A DNA stretch of 64,000 nucleotides from Streptococcus oralis (GCF_021497945.1 NZ_CP046524.1:1523501-1587500), one strand, 5' to 3'. Shown: positions 1 through 9,715, counted from the first letter of the stretch. The notes: generated from the letters alone by a model not told the origin. Program-made: numbers and translations.

Positions 1-415
1 CCACTTCATCACCCACATCAAGCTGGCGTTCAAAAAGAATGAAGAAGCCATTGATGACATCGGACAGAAAACCTTGTGCACCCATCCCAATGGCAACCCC
101 AGCAATTCCTGCCCCAGCAAGGAGGCTAGAAACTGGCAAGCCCAAAATAGACAAGATACAGTAAATCAAAAAGAAATAAAGTGTGTAGTTAAAGATATTC
201 TCAAGCAAACGTGAGATAGTCTTTTGTCTACCTGCATCCCGATTTGAAAATTTAAGCGAGGGCTTGACAATCTTTCGTACAGTCGCATGAAGCATCTTTT
301 TAGCTATATAAAATAGCAGAAACAAAATCAAAAGAGAAATCACCTTGGTCAAGAGATTCTCTAACATGGTTGTTAAGTCAAGTCTATCAAAATAGCGTTG
401 AAAAAAATCTTGCAT
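1..415 (-). CDS. MscS-family mechanosensitive channel, 3' end outside window
   Basis: This is the N-terminal part of a small-conductance mechanosensitive channel, a membrane pore that releases solutes on hypo-osmotic shock. About 138 codons are visible, beginning MQDFFQRYFDRLDL. A first membrane helix (LLTKVISLLILFLLFYIA) is followed by a basic stretch and a second helix. Then comes the glycine/alanine-rich pore helix (LAGAGIAGVAIGMGAQGF) that defines the MscS family, leading into the start of the beta domain (FERQLDVGDEV). The ATG at 415 sits behind an AAAAGGAG ribosome site, and an extended -10 (TATGGTATAAT) lies just upstream. The remainder runs off the left edge. Family assignment is firm; the subfamily is not determined. 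Confidence 0.88.
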   Translation of the reverse strand, partial: MQDFFQRYFDRLDLTTMLENLLTKVISLLILFLLFYIAKKMLHATVRKIVKPSLKFSNRDAGRQKTISRLLENIFNYTLYFFLIYCILSILGLPVSSLLAGAGIAGVAIGMGAQGFLSDVINGFFILFERQLDVGDEV

Positions 416-433
416 ATAAAACTCCTTTTCCCT

Positions 434-444
434 ATTATACCATA
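434..444 (-). promoter_or_regulatory. Extended -10 promoter of the MscS gene
   Basis: Read leftward the sequence is TATGGTATAAT, an extended -10 with the TG motif, about 20 bp from the start codon. No good -35 is visible, as is common for extended -10 promoters. Confidence 0.55.
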
Positions 445-506
445 AAATCGTCCTTCTCTTTTCTTTCATAATTATTCAATTATCGTTCCTGTTTTCAAAA
501 TATCAC

Positions 507-535
507 TTGCCTCTATAGCATATTTATACTATAAT
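507..535 (+). promoter_or_regulatory. Promoter of sstT
   Basis: TTGCCT and TATAAT are separated by 17 bp. The -10 ends 29 bp before the sstT start codon. Confidence 0.6.
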
Positions 536-564
536 TATAAACAATACATTTGAAGGAGACTGCT

Positions 565-1776
565 ATGAAACGAATCATTAGAGCCTGGACCAAGGCAAGC
601 CTCATCAAACGAATCCTTATTGGAATGATCTTGGGAGCGATATTAGGGATACTCTTCCCAAACTTTACAGAAATTGGCCTGCTTGGAGACCTCTTTGTAG
701 GCGGACTGAAAGCCATCGCTCCTATCTTGGTCTTCACCCTCGTCGCAAATGCCCTCTCACAACATCAAAAAGGGCAAGATACCAATATGAAGACCGTTAT
801 TTTTCTCTATCTACTCGGTACCTTTGCAGCTGCCTTGATTGCTGTACTGGCTAGTTTTCTCTTCCCAGTCCAGATTACTCTCAGCAGTGCGAGCACAGAG
901 ATTGCCCCACCAGACGGCATCGGTCAAGTTCTCAGCAACCTCCTGCTGAATCTCGTGGACAATCCCCTCAACGCCGTCGTCAAAGCCAACTATATTGGAA
1001 TTCTATCATGGGCTGTTGTCTTTGGACTTGCTATGAGAGAAGCTAGCAAAAACAGCAAGGAATTGCTCAAAACCATGGCTGGAGTAACTTCCAAGATTGT
1101 GGAGTGGATTATCAATTTGGCACCTTTCGGAATTATGGGCTTGGTCTTCAAGATCATCTCTGATAAAGGAATTACCAGCCTTGCTAACTACGGAATTTTG
1201 CTAGGACTCTTGATTGCAACTATGGCTTTTGTGGCCCTTGTCATCAATCCCCTCATTGCCTTTCTCTTTATGAGAAAAAATCCCTATCCCCTTGTTTTGA
1301 AATGTCTACGTGTCAGTGGTATTACAGCCTTTTTCACTCGTAGCTCTGCTGCCAATATCCCTGTCAATATGAAACTCTGTCAAGACTTGGGACTGAATCC
1401 TGACACCTACTCTGTCTCCATCCCGCTTGGTTCGACCATCAACATGGCTGGCGCTGCTGTTACCATTAACATCCTGACCCTAGCTGCCGTCAACACACTC
1501 GGAATCTCGGTAGACTTTGGGACAGCATTTGTACTCAGTATAGTGGCTGCCATTTCTGCCTGCGGAGCTTCCGGGATTGCTGGGGGATCCCTTCTCCTCA
1601 TTCCTGTCGCTTGTAGCCTCTTTGGGATTTCCAACGACTTGGCTATGCAGGTTGTCGGAGTCGGTTTTGTGATTGGAGTCGTGCAAGACTCCTGCGAAAC
1701 AGCCCTGAACTCTTCAACAGATGTCCTCTTTACAGCGGTTGCCGAGTATGCTACAAACCGAAAACTTCGCCCCTAG
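565..1776 (+). CDS. sstT: Serine/threonine:sodium symporter SstT
   Basis: This is a 403-residue dicarboxylate/amino acid:cation symporter (DAACS) of the SstT type, which imports serine and threonine with sodium. The protein starts [24 protein letters not shown] and contains the characteristic [11 protein letters not shown] serine-rich re-entrant loop. It also has the NMAGAAVTI sodium/substrate motif near residue 300 and a conserved [17 protein letters not shown]-terminal segment. Eight membrane segments plus re-entrant loops are expected. The ATG at 565 was chosen because AAGGAG lies 6 bp upstream and the length matches the family; a TTG at 550 would only add five residues. It is a single gene with its own promoter. 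Confidence 0.93.
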   Translation: MKRIIRAWTKASLIKRILIGMILGAILGILFPNFTEIGLLGDLFVGGLKAIAPILVFTLVANALSQHQKGQDTNMKTVIFLYLLGTFAAALIAVLASFLFPVQITLSSASTEIAPPDGIGQVLSNLLLNLVDNPLNAVVKANYIGILSWAVVFGLAMREASKNSKELLKTMAGVTSKIVEWIINLAPFGIMGLVFKIISDKGITSLANYGILLGLLIATMAFVALVINPLIAFLFMRKNPYPLVLKCLRVSGITAFFTRSSAANIPVNMKLCQDLGLNPDTYSVSIPLGSTINMAGAAVTINILTLAAVNTLGISVDFGTAFVLSIVAAISACGASGIAGGSLLLIPVACSLFGISNDLAMQVVGVGFVIGVVQDSCETALNSSTDVLFTAVAEYATNRKLRP

Positions 1777-1825
1777 TCTCTGACTCCTCGTTAAACACTT
1801 GACTCTATTAGTTTAGGAAATTTTC

Positions 1826-2779
1826 ATGTCCCTCACTCAACGTACGACAAAACTGATCTTAGCGACTTGTCTCGCTTGTTTTCTCGCTTATTTTTTAGAT
1901 TTGTCATCAGCAGTTTCAGCTGGAATTATCGCTCTCTTAAGCCTCTCCGACACGCGCAGAAGCACGCTGAAATTAGCACGTAACCGCCTCTTTTCCATGC
2001 TCCTAGCGCTCGCTATCGGTGTTCTAGCCTTTCAGCTGACGGGCTTTCACATCTGGAGTCTGGGCCTCTATCTAGCTCTCTATGTCCCTTTAGCCTATAA
2101 AATGGGTTGGGAAATCGGCATCACCCCTAGCAGTGTCTTGGTCAGTCATCTCTTGGTACAGGAGTCTACTTCCCCAGAGCTCTTGCTTAATGAAGTACTC
2201 CTCTTTCTCATCGGGACAAGCTTTGCTCTATTGGTCAACCTTTATATGCCCTCTCGTGAGAAAGCCATCCAAAGCTACCACCTTCAGGTCGAAGAAAAGT
2301 TAAAAGACATCCTGCTTCGCTTTAAATACTATCTATCAAGAGGAGACGGACGCAATCAAGCCCAACTCGTTGACCAATTAGACAACCTCCTCGATGAAGC
2401 TCTCAAACTGGTCTACCTGGATCACTCGGACCACCTCTTTCACCAGACAGACTACCACATCCACTACTTTGAGATGAGACAGCGACAAAGTCGCATCCTG
2501 CGAAATATGGCCCAGCAGATTAATACCTGTCACCTGGCCGCCAGTGAGAGTTTGATTTTGGCCCAGCTCTTTTCTAAGATTGCTGCCCAGCTAAGTCAGA
2601 CCAATCCTGCTCATGACCTACTTGATGACATCGAACGCTATCTGCAAGTCTTCCGCAATCGGAGTCTCCCTAAAACACGTGAGGAGTTTGAAACCCGTGC
2701 CACCCTCCTGCAGCTACTACGCGAAGCCGAAACCTTTATCCAGGTTAAGGTCGATTTTTATCAGAAATATGGAAACTAG
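1826..2779 (+). CDS. Aromatic acid exporter family (DUF939/FUSC-like) membrane protein
   Basis: This 317-residue protein has a hydrophobic N-terminal half with about four to six membrane helices (residues 8-140), including the LSLSDTRRSTLKLARNR motif typical of the ArAE_1/DUF939 family. The C-terminal half is cytoplasmic, helical and charged (roughly residues 150-317), matching the DUF939 C-terminal domain. Members resemble bacterial aromatic-acid efflux proteins, but substrates in streptococci are not established. It begins 49 bp after sstT and reads the same way, so cotranscription is likely. It ends at a hairpin terminator. The function is inferred from family only. Confidence 0.75.
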   Translation: MSLTQRTTKLILATCLACFLAYFLDLSSAVSAGIIALLSLSDTRRSTLKLARNRLFSMLLALAIGVLAFQLTGFHIWSLGLYLALYVPLAYKMGWEIGITPSSVLVSHLLVQESTSPELLLNEVLLFLIGTSFALLVNLYMPSREKAIQSYHLQVEEKLKDILLRFKYYLSRGDGRNQAQLVDQLDNLLDEALKLVYLDHSDHLFHQTDYHIHYFEMRQRQSRILRNMAQQINTCHLAASESLILAQLFSKIAAQLSQTNPAHDLLDDIERYLQVFRNRSLPKTREEFETRATLLQLLREAETFIQVKVDFYQKYGN

Positions 2780-2826
2780 AAAAACCTCAGAAGAATTCAC
2801 GTACCATGATTTCTCTGGGGTTTTTA
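2779..2826 (+). terminator. Hairpin terminator after the DUF939 gene
   Basis: AAAAACCTCAGAA pairs with the TTCTCTGGGGTTTTT arm and ends in a T run. The stem is imperfect. Confidence 0.5.
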
Positions 2827-2860
2827 ATTTACCTTTGACTTCAATTACCTTTACTATATG

Positions 2861-2897
2861 AAAAAATCCACGAATCGATATTATTCGTGGATTTTTC
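2861..2897. terminator. Strong bidirectional hairpin terminator
   Basis: A 14-bp near-perfect stem (AAAAATCCACGAAT with ATTCGTGGATTTTT) has A and T runs on both flanks, so it can end transcripts arriving from either side: the exporter gene from the left and prfC from the right. Confidence 0.75.
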
Positions 2898-2900
2898 CTA

Positions 2901-3103
2901 GTGAAGCGCCTAGCCAAGTTCCATAGAAACTTGGCGTTAGTTACTTAGATTGTTACACAAACAAATAAATTTCCTGAACTACGACACTGAGTTTTACAAA
3001 TCGATTTCATTTGTAAAACTTAGTTAGTGAGGCAGTTAGGTAAGTCAAATAGGACTTGCCGTAGTCTACTTAGATTGCTATGCAATCAAGTAGACTTACT
3101 GAA
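2901..3103. repeat. Two diverged copies of a hairpin-rich repeat, period 126 bp
   Basis: Non-coding DNA between the terminator and prfC. Unit 1 starts at 2901 (GTGAAGCG) and unit 2 at 3027 (GTGAGGCA); both contain the shared segment TACTTAGATTG. Hairpins are visible at 2913-2935 (GCCAAGTT/AACTTGGC), 2990-3020 (AGTTTTACAAAT/ATTTGTAAAACT, perfect 12 bp), 3039-3060 (GGTAAGTC/GACTTGCC) and 3064-3095 (about 15 bp). The 2913 and 3039 hairpins occupy the same place in the two units with different but still paired bases. No protein is evident. It may be one of the small structured repeats dispersed in mitis-group genomes (such as SPRITE), which was not confirmed. Confidence 0.6.
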
Positions 3104-4648
3104 TCACATCTTCTCTTCCAACTCAACATCCGGATACTTGTCCGCAAACCAGCGGAGGGCAAAGTCATTTTCAAAGAGGAAGACTGGTTGGTTGAAACGG
3201 TCCTTGGCCAAGATATTGCGGCTTGAGGACATCCGTTCATCCAAGTCCTCAGGCTTGATCCAACGAACGGTCTTTTTACCCATCGGAGTCATGACAACTT
3301 CAGCGTTGTACTCACCTTCCATGCGGTGTTTAAAGACTTCAAACTGGAGTTGTCCCACAGCGCCTAGCATATACTCACCTGTTTGGTAATTCTTATAAAG
3401 CTGGATGGCTCCTTCTTGTACCAACTGCTCCATTCCCTTGTGGAAGGATTTTTGCTTCATGACGTTTTTAGGCGAAACCTTCATGAAAATCTCTGGAGTA
3501 AAGGTTGGCAGTGGTTCAAATTCAAACTTGTTTTTTCCAACCGTCAAAGTGTCTCCAACCTGATAAGTACCGGTATCGTAAACCCCGATGATATCTCCTG
3601 CTACGGCGTTGGTCACATTCTCACGACTTTCCGCCATAAACTGGGTGACATTAGAAAGCTTGGCAGTCTTACCGGTACGAGGCAAATTGACACTCATCCC
3701 ACGCTCAAATTCACCCGATACGATACGCACAAATGCAATACGGTCACGGTGACGAGGGTCCATGTTGGCTTGGATTTTAAAGACGAATCCTGAGAAATCC
3801 TTGTCGTAAGGATCCACAATTTCCCCGTCTGTTTTCTTGTGTCCATGAGGTTCTGGAGCAAACTTGAGGAAAGTTTCAAGGAAGGTCTGCACCCCAAAGT
3901 TAGTCAGGGCTGAACCGAAGAAGACAGGCGTCAATTCTCCAGCAAGAATGGCTTCCTCTGAAAACTCATTCCCTGCTTCATTCAGGAGTTCGATATCCTC
4001 TTTCACTTGTTCGTAGAAGGGGTTGCTGGCAAAGAGCTTGTCCCCGTCTTCTAGGCTTGCAAAGCGTTCATCCCCTTTATAAAGTTCTAAACGTTGATTA
4101 TAGAGGTCATACAAGCCTTCGAAGGCTTTCCCCATCCCGATTGGCCAGTTCATTGGATAACTCGCAATACCAAGGACTTCTTCCAATTCTTGCAAAAGAT
4201 CCAAAGGCTCACGACCGTCACGGTCCAGCTTGTTCATAAAGGTAAAGACGGGAATACCACGGTGTTTCACAACCTCAAACAATTTCTTGGTTTGAGCCTC
4301 GATACCTTTTGCAGAGTCCACGACCATGACCGCAGCATCCACTGCCATCAAGGTCCGATAGGTATCTTCTGAAAAGTCCTCGTGCCCTGGTGTGTCTAGG
4401 ATATTGACACGTTTCCCATCATAGTCAAACTGCATGACAGATGAAGTGACCGAAATCCCACGTTGTTTCTCGATATCCATCCAGTCAGACTTAGCAAAAG
4501 TTCCTGTTTTCTTCCCTTTTACAGTACCAGCCTCACGAATCTCTCCCCCGAAATAGAGCAATTGCTCTGTAATAGTCGTTTTACCCGCGTCCGGGTGGGA
4601 AATAATGGCAAAGGTACGGCGTTTCTTGATTTCTTCTTGAATAGTCAT
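3104..4648 (-). CDS. prfC: Peptide chain release factor 3 (RF3)
   Basis: RF3 is the 514-residue translational GTPase that recycles RF1 and RF2 from the ribosome after peptide release. The G domain carries P-loop HPDAGKTT near residue 20, a switch region around [20 protein letters not shown] (G3) and NKLD (G4). Domain II follows, then the RF3-specific C-terminal domain ([11 protein letters not shown]). The length is normal for the family. A 17-bp-spaced promoter lies about 90 bp upstream with a long leader containing the perfect palindrome GGAATATTCC at 4714-4723. It is monocistronic. The start ATG at 4648 is the first methionine before the conserved N-terminus [20 protein letters not shown]. 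Confidence 0.97.
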   Translation of the reverse strand: MTIQEEIKKRRTFAIISHPDAGKTTITEQLLYFGGEIREAGTVKGKKTGTFAKSDWMDIEKQRGISVTSSVMQFDYDGKRVNILDTPGHEDFSEDTYRTLMAVDAAVMVVDSAKGIEAQTKKLFEVVKHRGIPVFTFMNKLDRDGREPLDLLQELEEVLGIASYPMNWPIGMGKAFEGLYDLYNQRLELYKGDERFASLEDGDKLFASNPFYEQVKEDIELLNEAGNEFSEEAILAGELTPVFFGSALTNFGVQTFLETFLKFAPEPHGHKKTDGEIVDPYDKDFSGFVFKIQANMDPRHRDRIAFVRIVSGEFERGMSVNLPRTGKTAKLSNVTQFMAESRENVTNAVAGDIIGVYDTGTYQVGDTLTVGKNKFEFEPLPTFTPEIFMKVSPKNVMKQKSFHKGMEQLVQEGAIQLYKNYQTGEYMLGAVGQLQFEVFKHRMEGEYNAEVVMTPMGKKTVRWIKPEDLDERMSSSRNILAKDRFNQPVFLFENDFALRWFADKYPDVELEEKM

Positions 4649-4740
4649 AAGTTCTCTTTCTTTTCTTTTTGGATAATAGTGAATGCTAGTATTTATTTTT
4701 GAATTTTTACATCGGAATATTCCAATCCTTTCAACTCTCC

Positions 4741-4769
4741 ATTATATCGAATTTGGGGGATTTTTTCAA
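4741..4769 (-). promoter_or_regulatory. Promoter of prfC
   Basis: Leftward TTGAAA and TATAAT with 17-bp spacing. The resulting leader to the prfC ATG is about 85 nt, longer than most in this window. Confidence 0.65.
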
Positions 4770-4793
4770 TCATCCATCAGACCAAAAACGAGG

Positions 4794-5480
4794 CTAGACT
4801 TTGACATCCTTTCTCTTTTTCCACCGTTTTTTGAACAAGATATCAAAGAGAAGCAAAGCTAGAGAAAGAATAACCGACACAAGGAGGTACCTTATCCATA
4901 GAGGAGCATTCGAGATAAATGGTGTATCCCTTAAGAGGCCATAATTTCCACCAGTCACCTGATTAACCCCAACTAGAAAGAGATTGAGAACGAAAGTATA
5001 GACTACGATCATATATTTCTTGAGCAAACTCTTGTCATAGTGATTCATCAAGTAGACCAAGGAATTCACCAAAAGGGCATAGTGCCCAATCAAAAATGAA
5101 AAACTGGTGATATGGGGAAAGTCATAGGGGTCAAAAACGGGGTAAACCAAGGCAAAGACCGCTCCACTAGCCCCTAAAAGAGCAAAATACTGCTTGCTCT
5201 GCCATTTATCGGGCAAGAAAACCACCGCAAACATAGCCAAACGGCAATGATAAAAAGGGAGACTATTAGAAAACGGAATCCCAAAACCAACATACCAACT
5301 ATAAAGAGCTAGTAACTGGAGGATCTGAATCCCCTTAAACAAGTAGACAAAACGTGGATTCTTGTGATAAGCAAGTGCCCCATAAATACAAAGCACTAAG
5401 ACAAGCATCATAACCCCATACCAAAAAAGTGAAATGGGAGGAGGGTCTGTCTGAGTTCTGGTGATAAATTGATGGAACAT
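4794..5480 (-). CDS. YwaF/TIGR02206-like integral membrane protein
   Basis: A 228-residue polytopic membrane protein with about six or seven hydrophobic helices spread over its whole length. The central motif LPFYHCRLAMF, followed by a glycine/alanine helix and the GNYGLLRDTPF segment, matches the TIGR02206 (YwaF) family, whose biochemical role is unknown. The C-terminus is strongly basic (KKRWKKRKDVKV) and probably cytoplasmic. It is divergent from gatC, with its own promoter 44 bp from the ATG, and convergent with nothing. No partner gene suggests a role. Confidence 0.75.
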   Translation of the reverse strand: MFHQFITRTQTDPPPISLFWYGVMMLVLVLCIYGALAYHKNPRFVYLFKGIQILQLLALYSWYVGFGIPFSNSLPFYHCRLAMFAVVFLPDKWQSKQYFALLGASGAVFALVYPVFDPYDFPHITSFSFLIGHYALLVNSLVYLMNHYDKSLLKKYMIVVYTFVLNLFLVGVNQVTGGNYGLLRDTPFISNAPLWIRYLLVSVILSLALLLFDILFKKRWKKRKDVKV

Positions 5481-5523
5481 GTTTCTATCCTAACTCTTAT
5501 TTTTTCTTTTTTCTAGTTTAACC

Positions 5524-5552
5524 ATTATAGCGAATTAAAAACGATTTTTCAA
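5524..5552 (-). promoter_or_regulatory. Promoter of the YwaF-like gene
   Basis: Leftward TTGAAA, 17 bp, TATAAT. It lies back-to-back with the gatC promoter. Confidence 0.6.
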
Positions 5553-5594
5553 TTTCTATTTCTTTTCAGTTTGGCTCCCTTATTTATAGGAAAA

Positions 5595-5605
5595 TATGGT
5601 AAAAT
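5595..5605 (+). promoter_or_regulatory. Extended -10 promoter of gatCAB
   Basis: TATGGTAAAAT, 41 bp before the gatC ATG. A TTGGCT upstream is too far away (about 23 bp) to be a standard -35. The efp promoter has the same arrangement. Confidence 0.5.
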
Positions 5606-5645
5606 AGAACAGACTAAAAATCATCATTTCACGAAAGGATGTAAG

Positions 5646-5948
5646 ATGAAAATTACGCAAGAAGAGGTAACGCACGTTGCCAATCTTTCAAAATTAAGAT
5701 TCTCTGAAGAAGAAACTGCCGCCTTTGCGACCACCTTATCTAAAATTGTTGACATGGTTGAATTGCTGGGCGAAGTCGACACAACTGGTGTCGCACCTAC
5801 TACGACCATGGCAGACCGCAAGACCGTACTCCGCCCGGATGTGGCTGAAGAAGGAACAGACCGTGACCGCTTGTTTAAAAACGTACCTGAAAAAGAAAAC
5901 TACTATATCAAGGTACCAGCTATCCTAGATGATGGAGGAGATGCCTAA
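5646..5948 (+). CDS. gatC: Asp-tRNA(Asn)/Glu-tRNA(Gln) amidotransferase subunit C
   Basis: GatC is the small 100-residue subunit that stabilises GatA and GatB in the transamidation complex converting Glu-tRNA(Gln) to Gln-tRNA(Gln). The sequence [23 protein letters not shown] is the standard GatC N-terminus, and the [12 protein letters not shown] segment and C-terminal LRPD are family hallmarks. The ATG at 5646 has GAAAGGA upstream. A longer in-frame reading from 5571 lacks a ribosome site and crosses the promoter, so it was not used. The stop codon shares one base with the gatA start (TAATG), implying translational coupling. Confidence 0.96.
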   Translation: MKITQEEVTHVANLSKLRFSEEETAAFATTLSKIVDMVELLGEVDTTGVAPTTTMADRKTVLRPDVAEEGTDRDRLFKNVPEKENYYIKVPAILDDGGDA

Positions 5949-7414
5949 TGACTTTTAATAACAAAACGATTGAAGACTTGCACAACCTCCTTGTCTCTAA
6001 GGAAATTTCTGCAACTGAATTGACCCAAGCAACTCTTGAAGATATCCAGTCTCGCGAGAAAGCTATCAACGCTTTTGTAACCATCGCTGAGGAGCAAGCC
6101 CTTGCACAAGCTAAGGCTATTGATGAAGCTGGAATTGACGCGGACAATGTCCTTTCAGGAATTCCATTGGCTGTTAAGGATAATATCTCTACAGACGGTA
6201 TCCTCACAACTGCAGCCTCAAAAATGCTCTACAACTACGAGCCTATCTTTGATGCGACAGCCGTTGCCAATGCCAAAGCCAAGGGCATGATTGTCGTTGG
6301 GAAAACCAACATGGACGAGTTTGCCATGGGTGGTTCAGGTGAGACTTCTCACTACGGTGCGACTAAAAATGCTTGGGACCACAGCAAGGTTCCTGGTGGA
6401 TCATCAAGTGGTTCTGCTGCTTCTGTAGCTTCAGGCCAAGTTCGCTTGTCACTTGGTTCTGATACTGGTGGTTCCATCCGCCAACCTGCTGCCTTTAACG
6501 GGATCGTTGGTCTCAAACCAACCTACGGAACGATTTCACGTTTCGGTCTCATTGCTTTCGGTAGCTCACTAGATCAAATCGGACCTTTCGCACCAACTGT
6601 TACAGAAAATGCCCTCTTGCTCAATGCGATTGCCAGCGAAGATGCCAAAGACTCGACTTCTGCTCCTGTCCGCATTGCCGACTTTACTTCAAAAATCGGG
6701 CATGATATCAAGGGCATGAAAATCGCTTTGCCTAAGGAATACCTCGGTGAAGGAATTGACCCAGAAGTTAAAGAAACCATCATCAACGCAGCCAAACACT
6801 TTGAGAAACTTGGGGCTATCGTTGAAGAAGTGAGTCTTCCTCACTCTAAATACGGTGTTGCCGTTTACTACATCATTGCTTCATCAGAAGCATCCTCAAA
6901 CCTGCAACGCTTTGACGGTATCCGTTACGGCTACCGCGCAGAAGATGCAAGCAACCTTGATGACATCTATGTAAATAGCCGTAGTCAAGGTTTCGGTGAA
7001 GAAGTGAAACGCCGTATCATGCTAGGTACTTTCAGTCTATCATCAGGTTACTACGATGCCTACTACAAGAAAGCTGGACAAGTCCGTACCCTCATCATTC
7101 AAGATTTCGAAAAAGTCTTTGCGGATTACGACTTGATTTTGGGACCAACTGCTCCTAGTGTTGCCTACGACCTGGATTCACTAAACCACGACCCAGTTGC
7201 TATGTACTTGGCTGACCTTTTGACCATCCCTGTCAACTTGGCAGGTCTTCCAGGGATTTCTATTCCTGCTGGATTTGCTCAAGGTCTACCTGTTGGCCTC
7301 CAATTGATCGGTCCTAAATACTCAGAAGAAACCATTTACCAAGCTGCTGCTGCCTTTGAAGCAACAACAGACTACCACAAACAACAACCCGTGATTTTTG
7401 GAGGTGACAACTAA
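5948..7414 (+). CDS. gatA: Glutamyl-tRNA(Gln) amidotransferase subunit A
   Basis: GatA is the 488-residue glutaminase subunit that releases ammonia for amidation of misacylated tRNA. It belongs to the amidase signature family: the catalytic Ser-cisSer-Lys triad is visible as VKDN (Lys near residue 77), the [14 protein letters not shown] loop and [16 protein letters not shown] (nucleophile Ser). The segment [26 protein letters not shown] is strongly conserved. It overlaps gatC by one base and gatB by one base (TAATG). Together the three genes show that the organism makes Gln-tRNA by the indirect route. Confidence 0.97.
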   Translation: MTFNNKTIEDLHNLLVSKEISATELTQATLEDIQSREKAINAFVTIAEEQALAQAKAIDEAGIDADNVLSGIPLAVKDNISTDGILTTAASKMLYNYEPIFDATAVANAKAKGMIVVGKTNMDEFAMGGSGETSHYGATKNAWDHSKVPGGSSSGSAASVASGQVRLSLGSDTGGSIRQPAAFNGIVGLKPTYGTISRFGLIAFGSSLDQIGPFAPTVTENALLLNAIASEDAKDSTSAPVRIADFTSKIGHDIKGMKIALPKEYLGEGIDPEVKETIINAAKHFEKLGAIVEEVSLPHSKYGVAVYYIIASSEASSNLQRFDGIRYGYRAEDASNLDDIYVNSRSQGFGEEVKRRIMLGTFSLSSGYYDAYYKKAGQVRTLIIQDFEKVFADYDLILGPTAPSVAYDLDSLNHDPVAMYLADLLTIPVNLAGLPGISIPAGFAQGLPVGLQLIGPKYSEETIYQAAAAFEATTDYHKQQPVIFGGDN

Positions 7415-8859
7415 TGAACTTTGAAACAGTCATTGGACTTGAAGTCCACGTTGAGCTCAACACCAATTCAAAAATCTTCTCACCTACATCTGCCCACTTC
7501 GGAAATGACCAAAACGCCAACACTAACGTAATTGACTGGTCTTTCCCAGGAGTACTACCAGTTCTCAACAAGGGTGTCGTAGATGCCGGTATCAAGGCAG
7601 CTCTTGCCCTCAACATGGACATCCACAAAAAGATGCACTTTGACCGCAAGAACTACTTCTACCCTGATAATCCAAAAGCCTATCAAATTTCTCAGTTTGA
7701 TGAGCCAATCGGTTATAACGGCTGGATTGAAGTAGAACTAGAAGACGGTACGACTAAGAAAATCGGTATCGAACGTGCTCACCTAGAAGAAGATGCTGGT
7801 AAGAACACCCACGGTACAGATGGCTACTCTTATGTTGACCTCAATCGTCAAGGGGTGCCATTGATTGAGATTGTATCTGAAGCGGACATGCGTTCCCCAG
7901 AAGAAGCCTATGCTTATCTAACTGCTCTCAAGGAAGTTATCCAGTACGCTGGTATTTCTGACGTTAAGATGGAAGAAGGTTCCATGCGTGTGGATGCCAA
8001 CATTTCTCTTCGCCCTTATGGTCAAGAGAAATTCGGTACCAAGACTGAGTTGAAAAACCTCAACTCCTTCTCTAACGTCCGTAAGGGGCTTGAATACGAA
8101 GTCCAACGACAAGCTGAAATCCTTCGCTCAGGTGGTCAAATTCGCCAAGAAACACGCCGTTACGATGAAGCCAACAAAGCAACCATCCTCATGCGTGTCA
8201 AAGAAGGTGCTGCAGACTACCGCTACTTCCCAGAACCAGACCTACCACTCTTTGAAATCTCAGATGAGTGGATTGAGGAAATGCGCACAGAATTGCCAGA
8301 GTTTCCAAAAGAACGCCGTGCGCGCTACGTATCTGATCTTGGCTTGTCAGACTACGATGCTAGCCAGTTGACTGCAAACAAAGTCACTTCTGACTTCTTT
8401 GAAAAAGCTGTTGCCCTCGGTGGCGATGCCAAACAAGTTTCTAACTGGCTCCAAGGTGAAGTCGCTCAATTCTTGAACGCCGAAGGTAAAACACTAGAAC
8501 AAATCGAATTAACACCAGAAAACTTGGTAGAAATGATTGCCATCATCGAAGACGGCACAATCTCTTCTAAGATTGCCAAGAAAGTCTTTGTCCACCTAGC
8601 TAAAAATGGTGGTGGCGCGCGTGAATACGTGGAAAAAGCAGGCTTGGTGCAAATCTCTGATCCAGATGTTCTGATTCCAATCATCCACCAAGTCTTTGCG
8701 GATAACGAAGCTGCCGTTGCCGACTTCAAGTCAGGTAAACGCAACGCAGACAAGGCCTTCACAGGATTCCTTATGAAGGCAACCAAAGGCCAAGCCAACC
8801 CACAAGTTGCCCTTAAACTCCTTGCACAGGAATTGGCGAAGTTGAAAGAAAGTGAGTAA
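7414..8859 (+). CDS. gatB: Aspartyl/glutamyl-tRNA amidotransferase subunit B
   Basis: GatB is the 481-residue kinase and tRNA-binding subunit that phosphorylates the misacylated Glu or Asp before amidation. It begins [20 protein letters not shown], the signature start, and contains the [19 protein letters not shown] metal/ATP pocket region. The helical and YqeY tail domains occupy the last 150 residues. The length is normal. A short piece of the 3' coding region (around 8576-8645 and 8839-8851) recurs about 900 bp downstream in a non-coding scrambled segment; the intact gene itself shows no damage. Confidence 0.97.
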   Translation: MNFETVIGLEVHVELNTNSKIFSPTSAHFGNDQNANTNVIDWSFPGVLPVLNKGVVDAGIKAALALNMDIHKKMHFDRKNYFYPDNPKAYQISQFDEPIGYNGWIEVELEDGTTKKIGIERAHLEEDAGKNTHGTDGYSYVDLNRQGVPLIEIVSEADMRSPEEAYAYLTALKEVIQYAGISDVKMEEGSMRVDANISLRPYGQEKFGTKTELKNLNSFSNVRKGLEYEVQRQAEILRSGGQIRQETRRYDEANKATILMRVKEGAADYRYFPEPDLPLFEISDEWIEEMRTELPEFPKERRARYVSDLGLSDYDASQLTANKVTSDFFEKAVALGGDAKQVSNWLQGEVAQFLNAEGKTLEQIELTPENLVEMIAIIEDGTISSKIAKKVFVHLAKNGGGAREYVEKAGLVQISDPDVLIPIIHQVFADNEAAVADFKSGKRNADKAFTGFLMKATKGQANPQVALKLLAQELAKLKESE

Positions 8860-8916
8860 TTTACTCTTTATACACTTTTTTCTACTTTTAAGACGAGAAT
8901 GAGACAAGGAGAATAA

Positions 8917-9315
8917 ATGAACAAATTTTTACGATTGCTATTTGTCTTAGTCATCATCGCTATGTTAGGCGCTTCTATACTACAAATTTTCTTTCCATCG
9001 TACATGGGAAGCCACTCCGGGTACGGAATATCTGCTGGTTGGCAACGAGAAATTGGAATATGGAATTTAGCTGTATTGATTATTATTCTCGCTGTCAATA
9101 TTAAATACGATTGGTTTTATCTACGAATCGTACTTTTTGCTCTCATTCTTGGCGGGATTGGAATAGGAACAAATCACTTACTCAATTATATGGAGTATCA
9201 CTCTCCTGTAAATGCTATCGGTGCTTTTGAGAATTACTTGCTAGCGATGGGGTGGATTATAGGGTGGCTCATCGAACGCCATTTCATAAAGAAGCTAAAT
9301 GCTAGTAAATCTTAG
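8917..9315 (+). CDS. Unrecognised small integral membrane protein
   Basis: A 132-residue protein with four hydrophobic segments, at about residues 4-26, 46-62, 68-86 and 104-121, a short aromatic loop after the first helix (SYMGSHSGYGISAGWQREIG) and a basic C-terminus. The family could not be identified. The ATG at 8917 has AAGGAG 7 bp upstream, which supports translation. It lies 57 bp after gatB in the same direction and before a scrambled remnant, so this spacer between gatB and efp looks like a site of past insertion and loss. No function is proposed. Confidence 0.6.
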   Translation: MNKFLRLLFVLVIIAMLGASILQIFFPSYMGSHSGYGISAGWQREIGIWNLAVLIIILAVNIKYDWFYLRIVLFALILGGIGIGTNHLLNYMEYHSPVNAIGAFENYLLAMGWIIGWLIERHFIKKLNASKS

Positions 9316-9340
9316 ATGATTTTTAAAGGTTATCAAATAA

Positions 9341-9587
9341 TTTAATAATTATTCGAGTTATGAAATCAACCTTTTCAATAGTCTCAATGCCAATCAAAAA
9401 CCCTTCAACGAACTCGCTAAACAAAAGGTCAACAAGGTTGGGACAGGCCTCTACGAGATTGAAGCAACCAGTATCTTGCTTGAAGACCTCAGCTATGACC
9501 AAGAAAGTCTTTGTCCATCTGGCTAAAAATGGCGGTGGCGCGCGTGAATACGTGGAAAAAGCAGGCTTAAAGTTGAAAGAAAACTAG
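9341..9587 (+). pseudogene. Scrambled gene remnant containing a shuffled piece of gatB
   Basis: Two unrelated fragments are fused here. From 9341 to about 9498 an open frame reads [20 protein letters not shown] and onward to LLEDLSYD, which looks like the C-terminal part of an unidentified protein without a start codon. At 9499 it changes abruptly to sequence nearly identical to gatB 8576-8645 in another frame ([20 protein letters not shown]). It then jumps at 9570 to the last bases of gatB (AAGTTGAAAGAAA, also at 8839-8851). The apparent 75-codon frame from 9360 crosses both pieces and has no convincing ribosome site, so a functional product is unlikely. Confidence 0.7.
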
Positions 9588-9593
9588 ACAGGA

Positions 9594-9624
9594 CAAAACC
9601 AGCCCTAAGGTTGGTTTTTTCTTC
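9594..9624 (+). terminator. Hairpin terminator upstream of efp
   Basis: AAAACCAGCC and GGTTGGTTTTTT form a short stem followed by a T run. It is probably the original gatCAB terminator, now downstream of the remnant. Confidence 0.6.
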
Positions 9625-9715
9625 TCTACCAACTCCCAATAACTATTTTGGCTTTATTTCCAGAGTATTTTATGGTAGAATGAAGAGTAATAATATTTAT
9701 TAAAGAGGTAAAAAC

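Noticed and set aside
9360..9587. 75-codon ORF as a real gene
   Set aside because: It reads across the fusion point of two unrelated fragments, in a different frame from the first fragment's likely original frame, and lacks a ribosome site.
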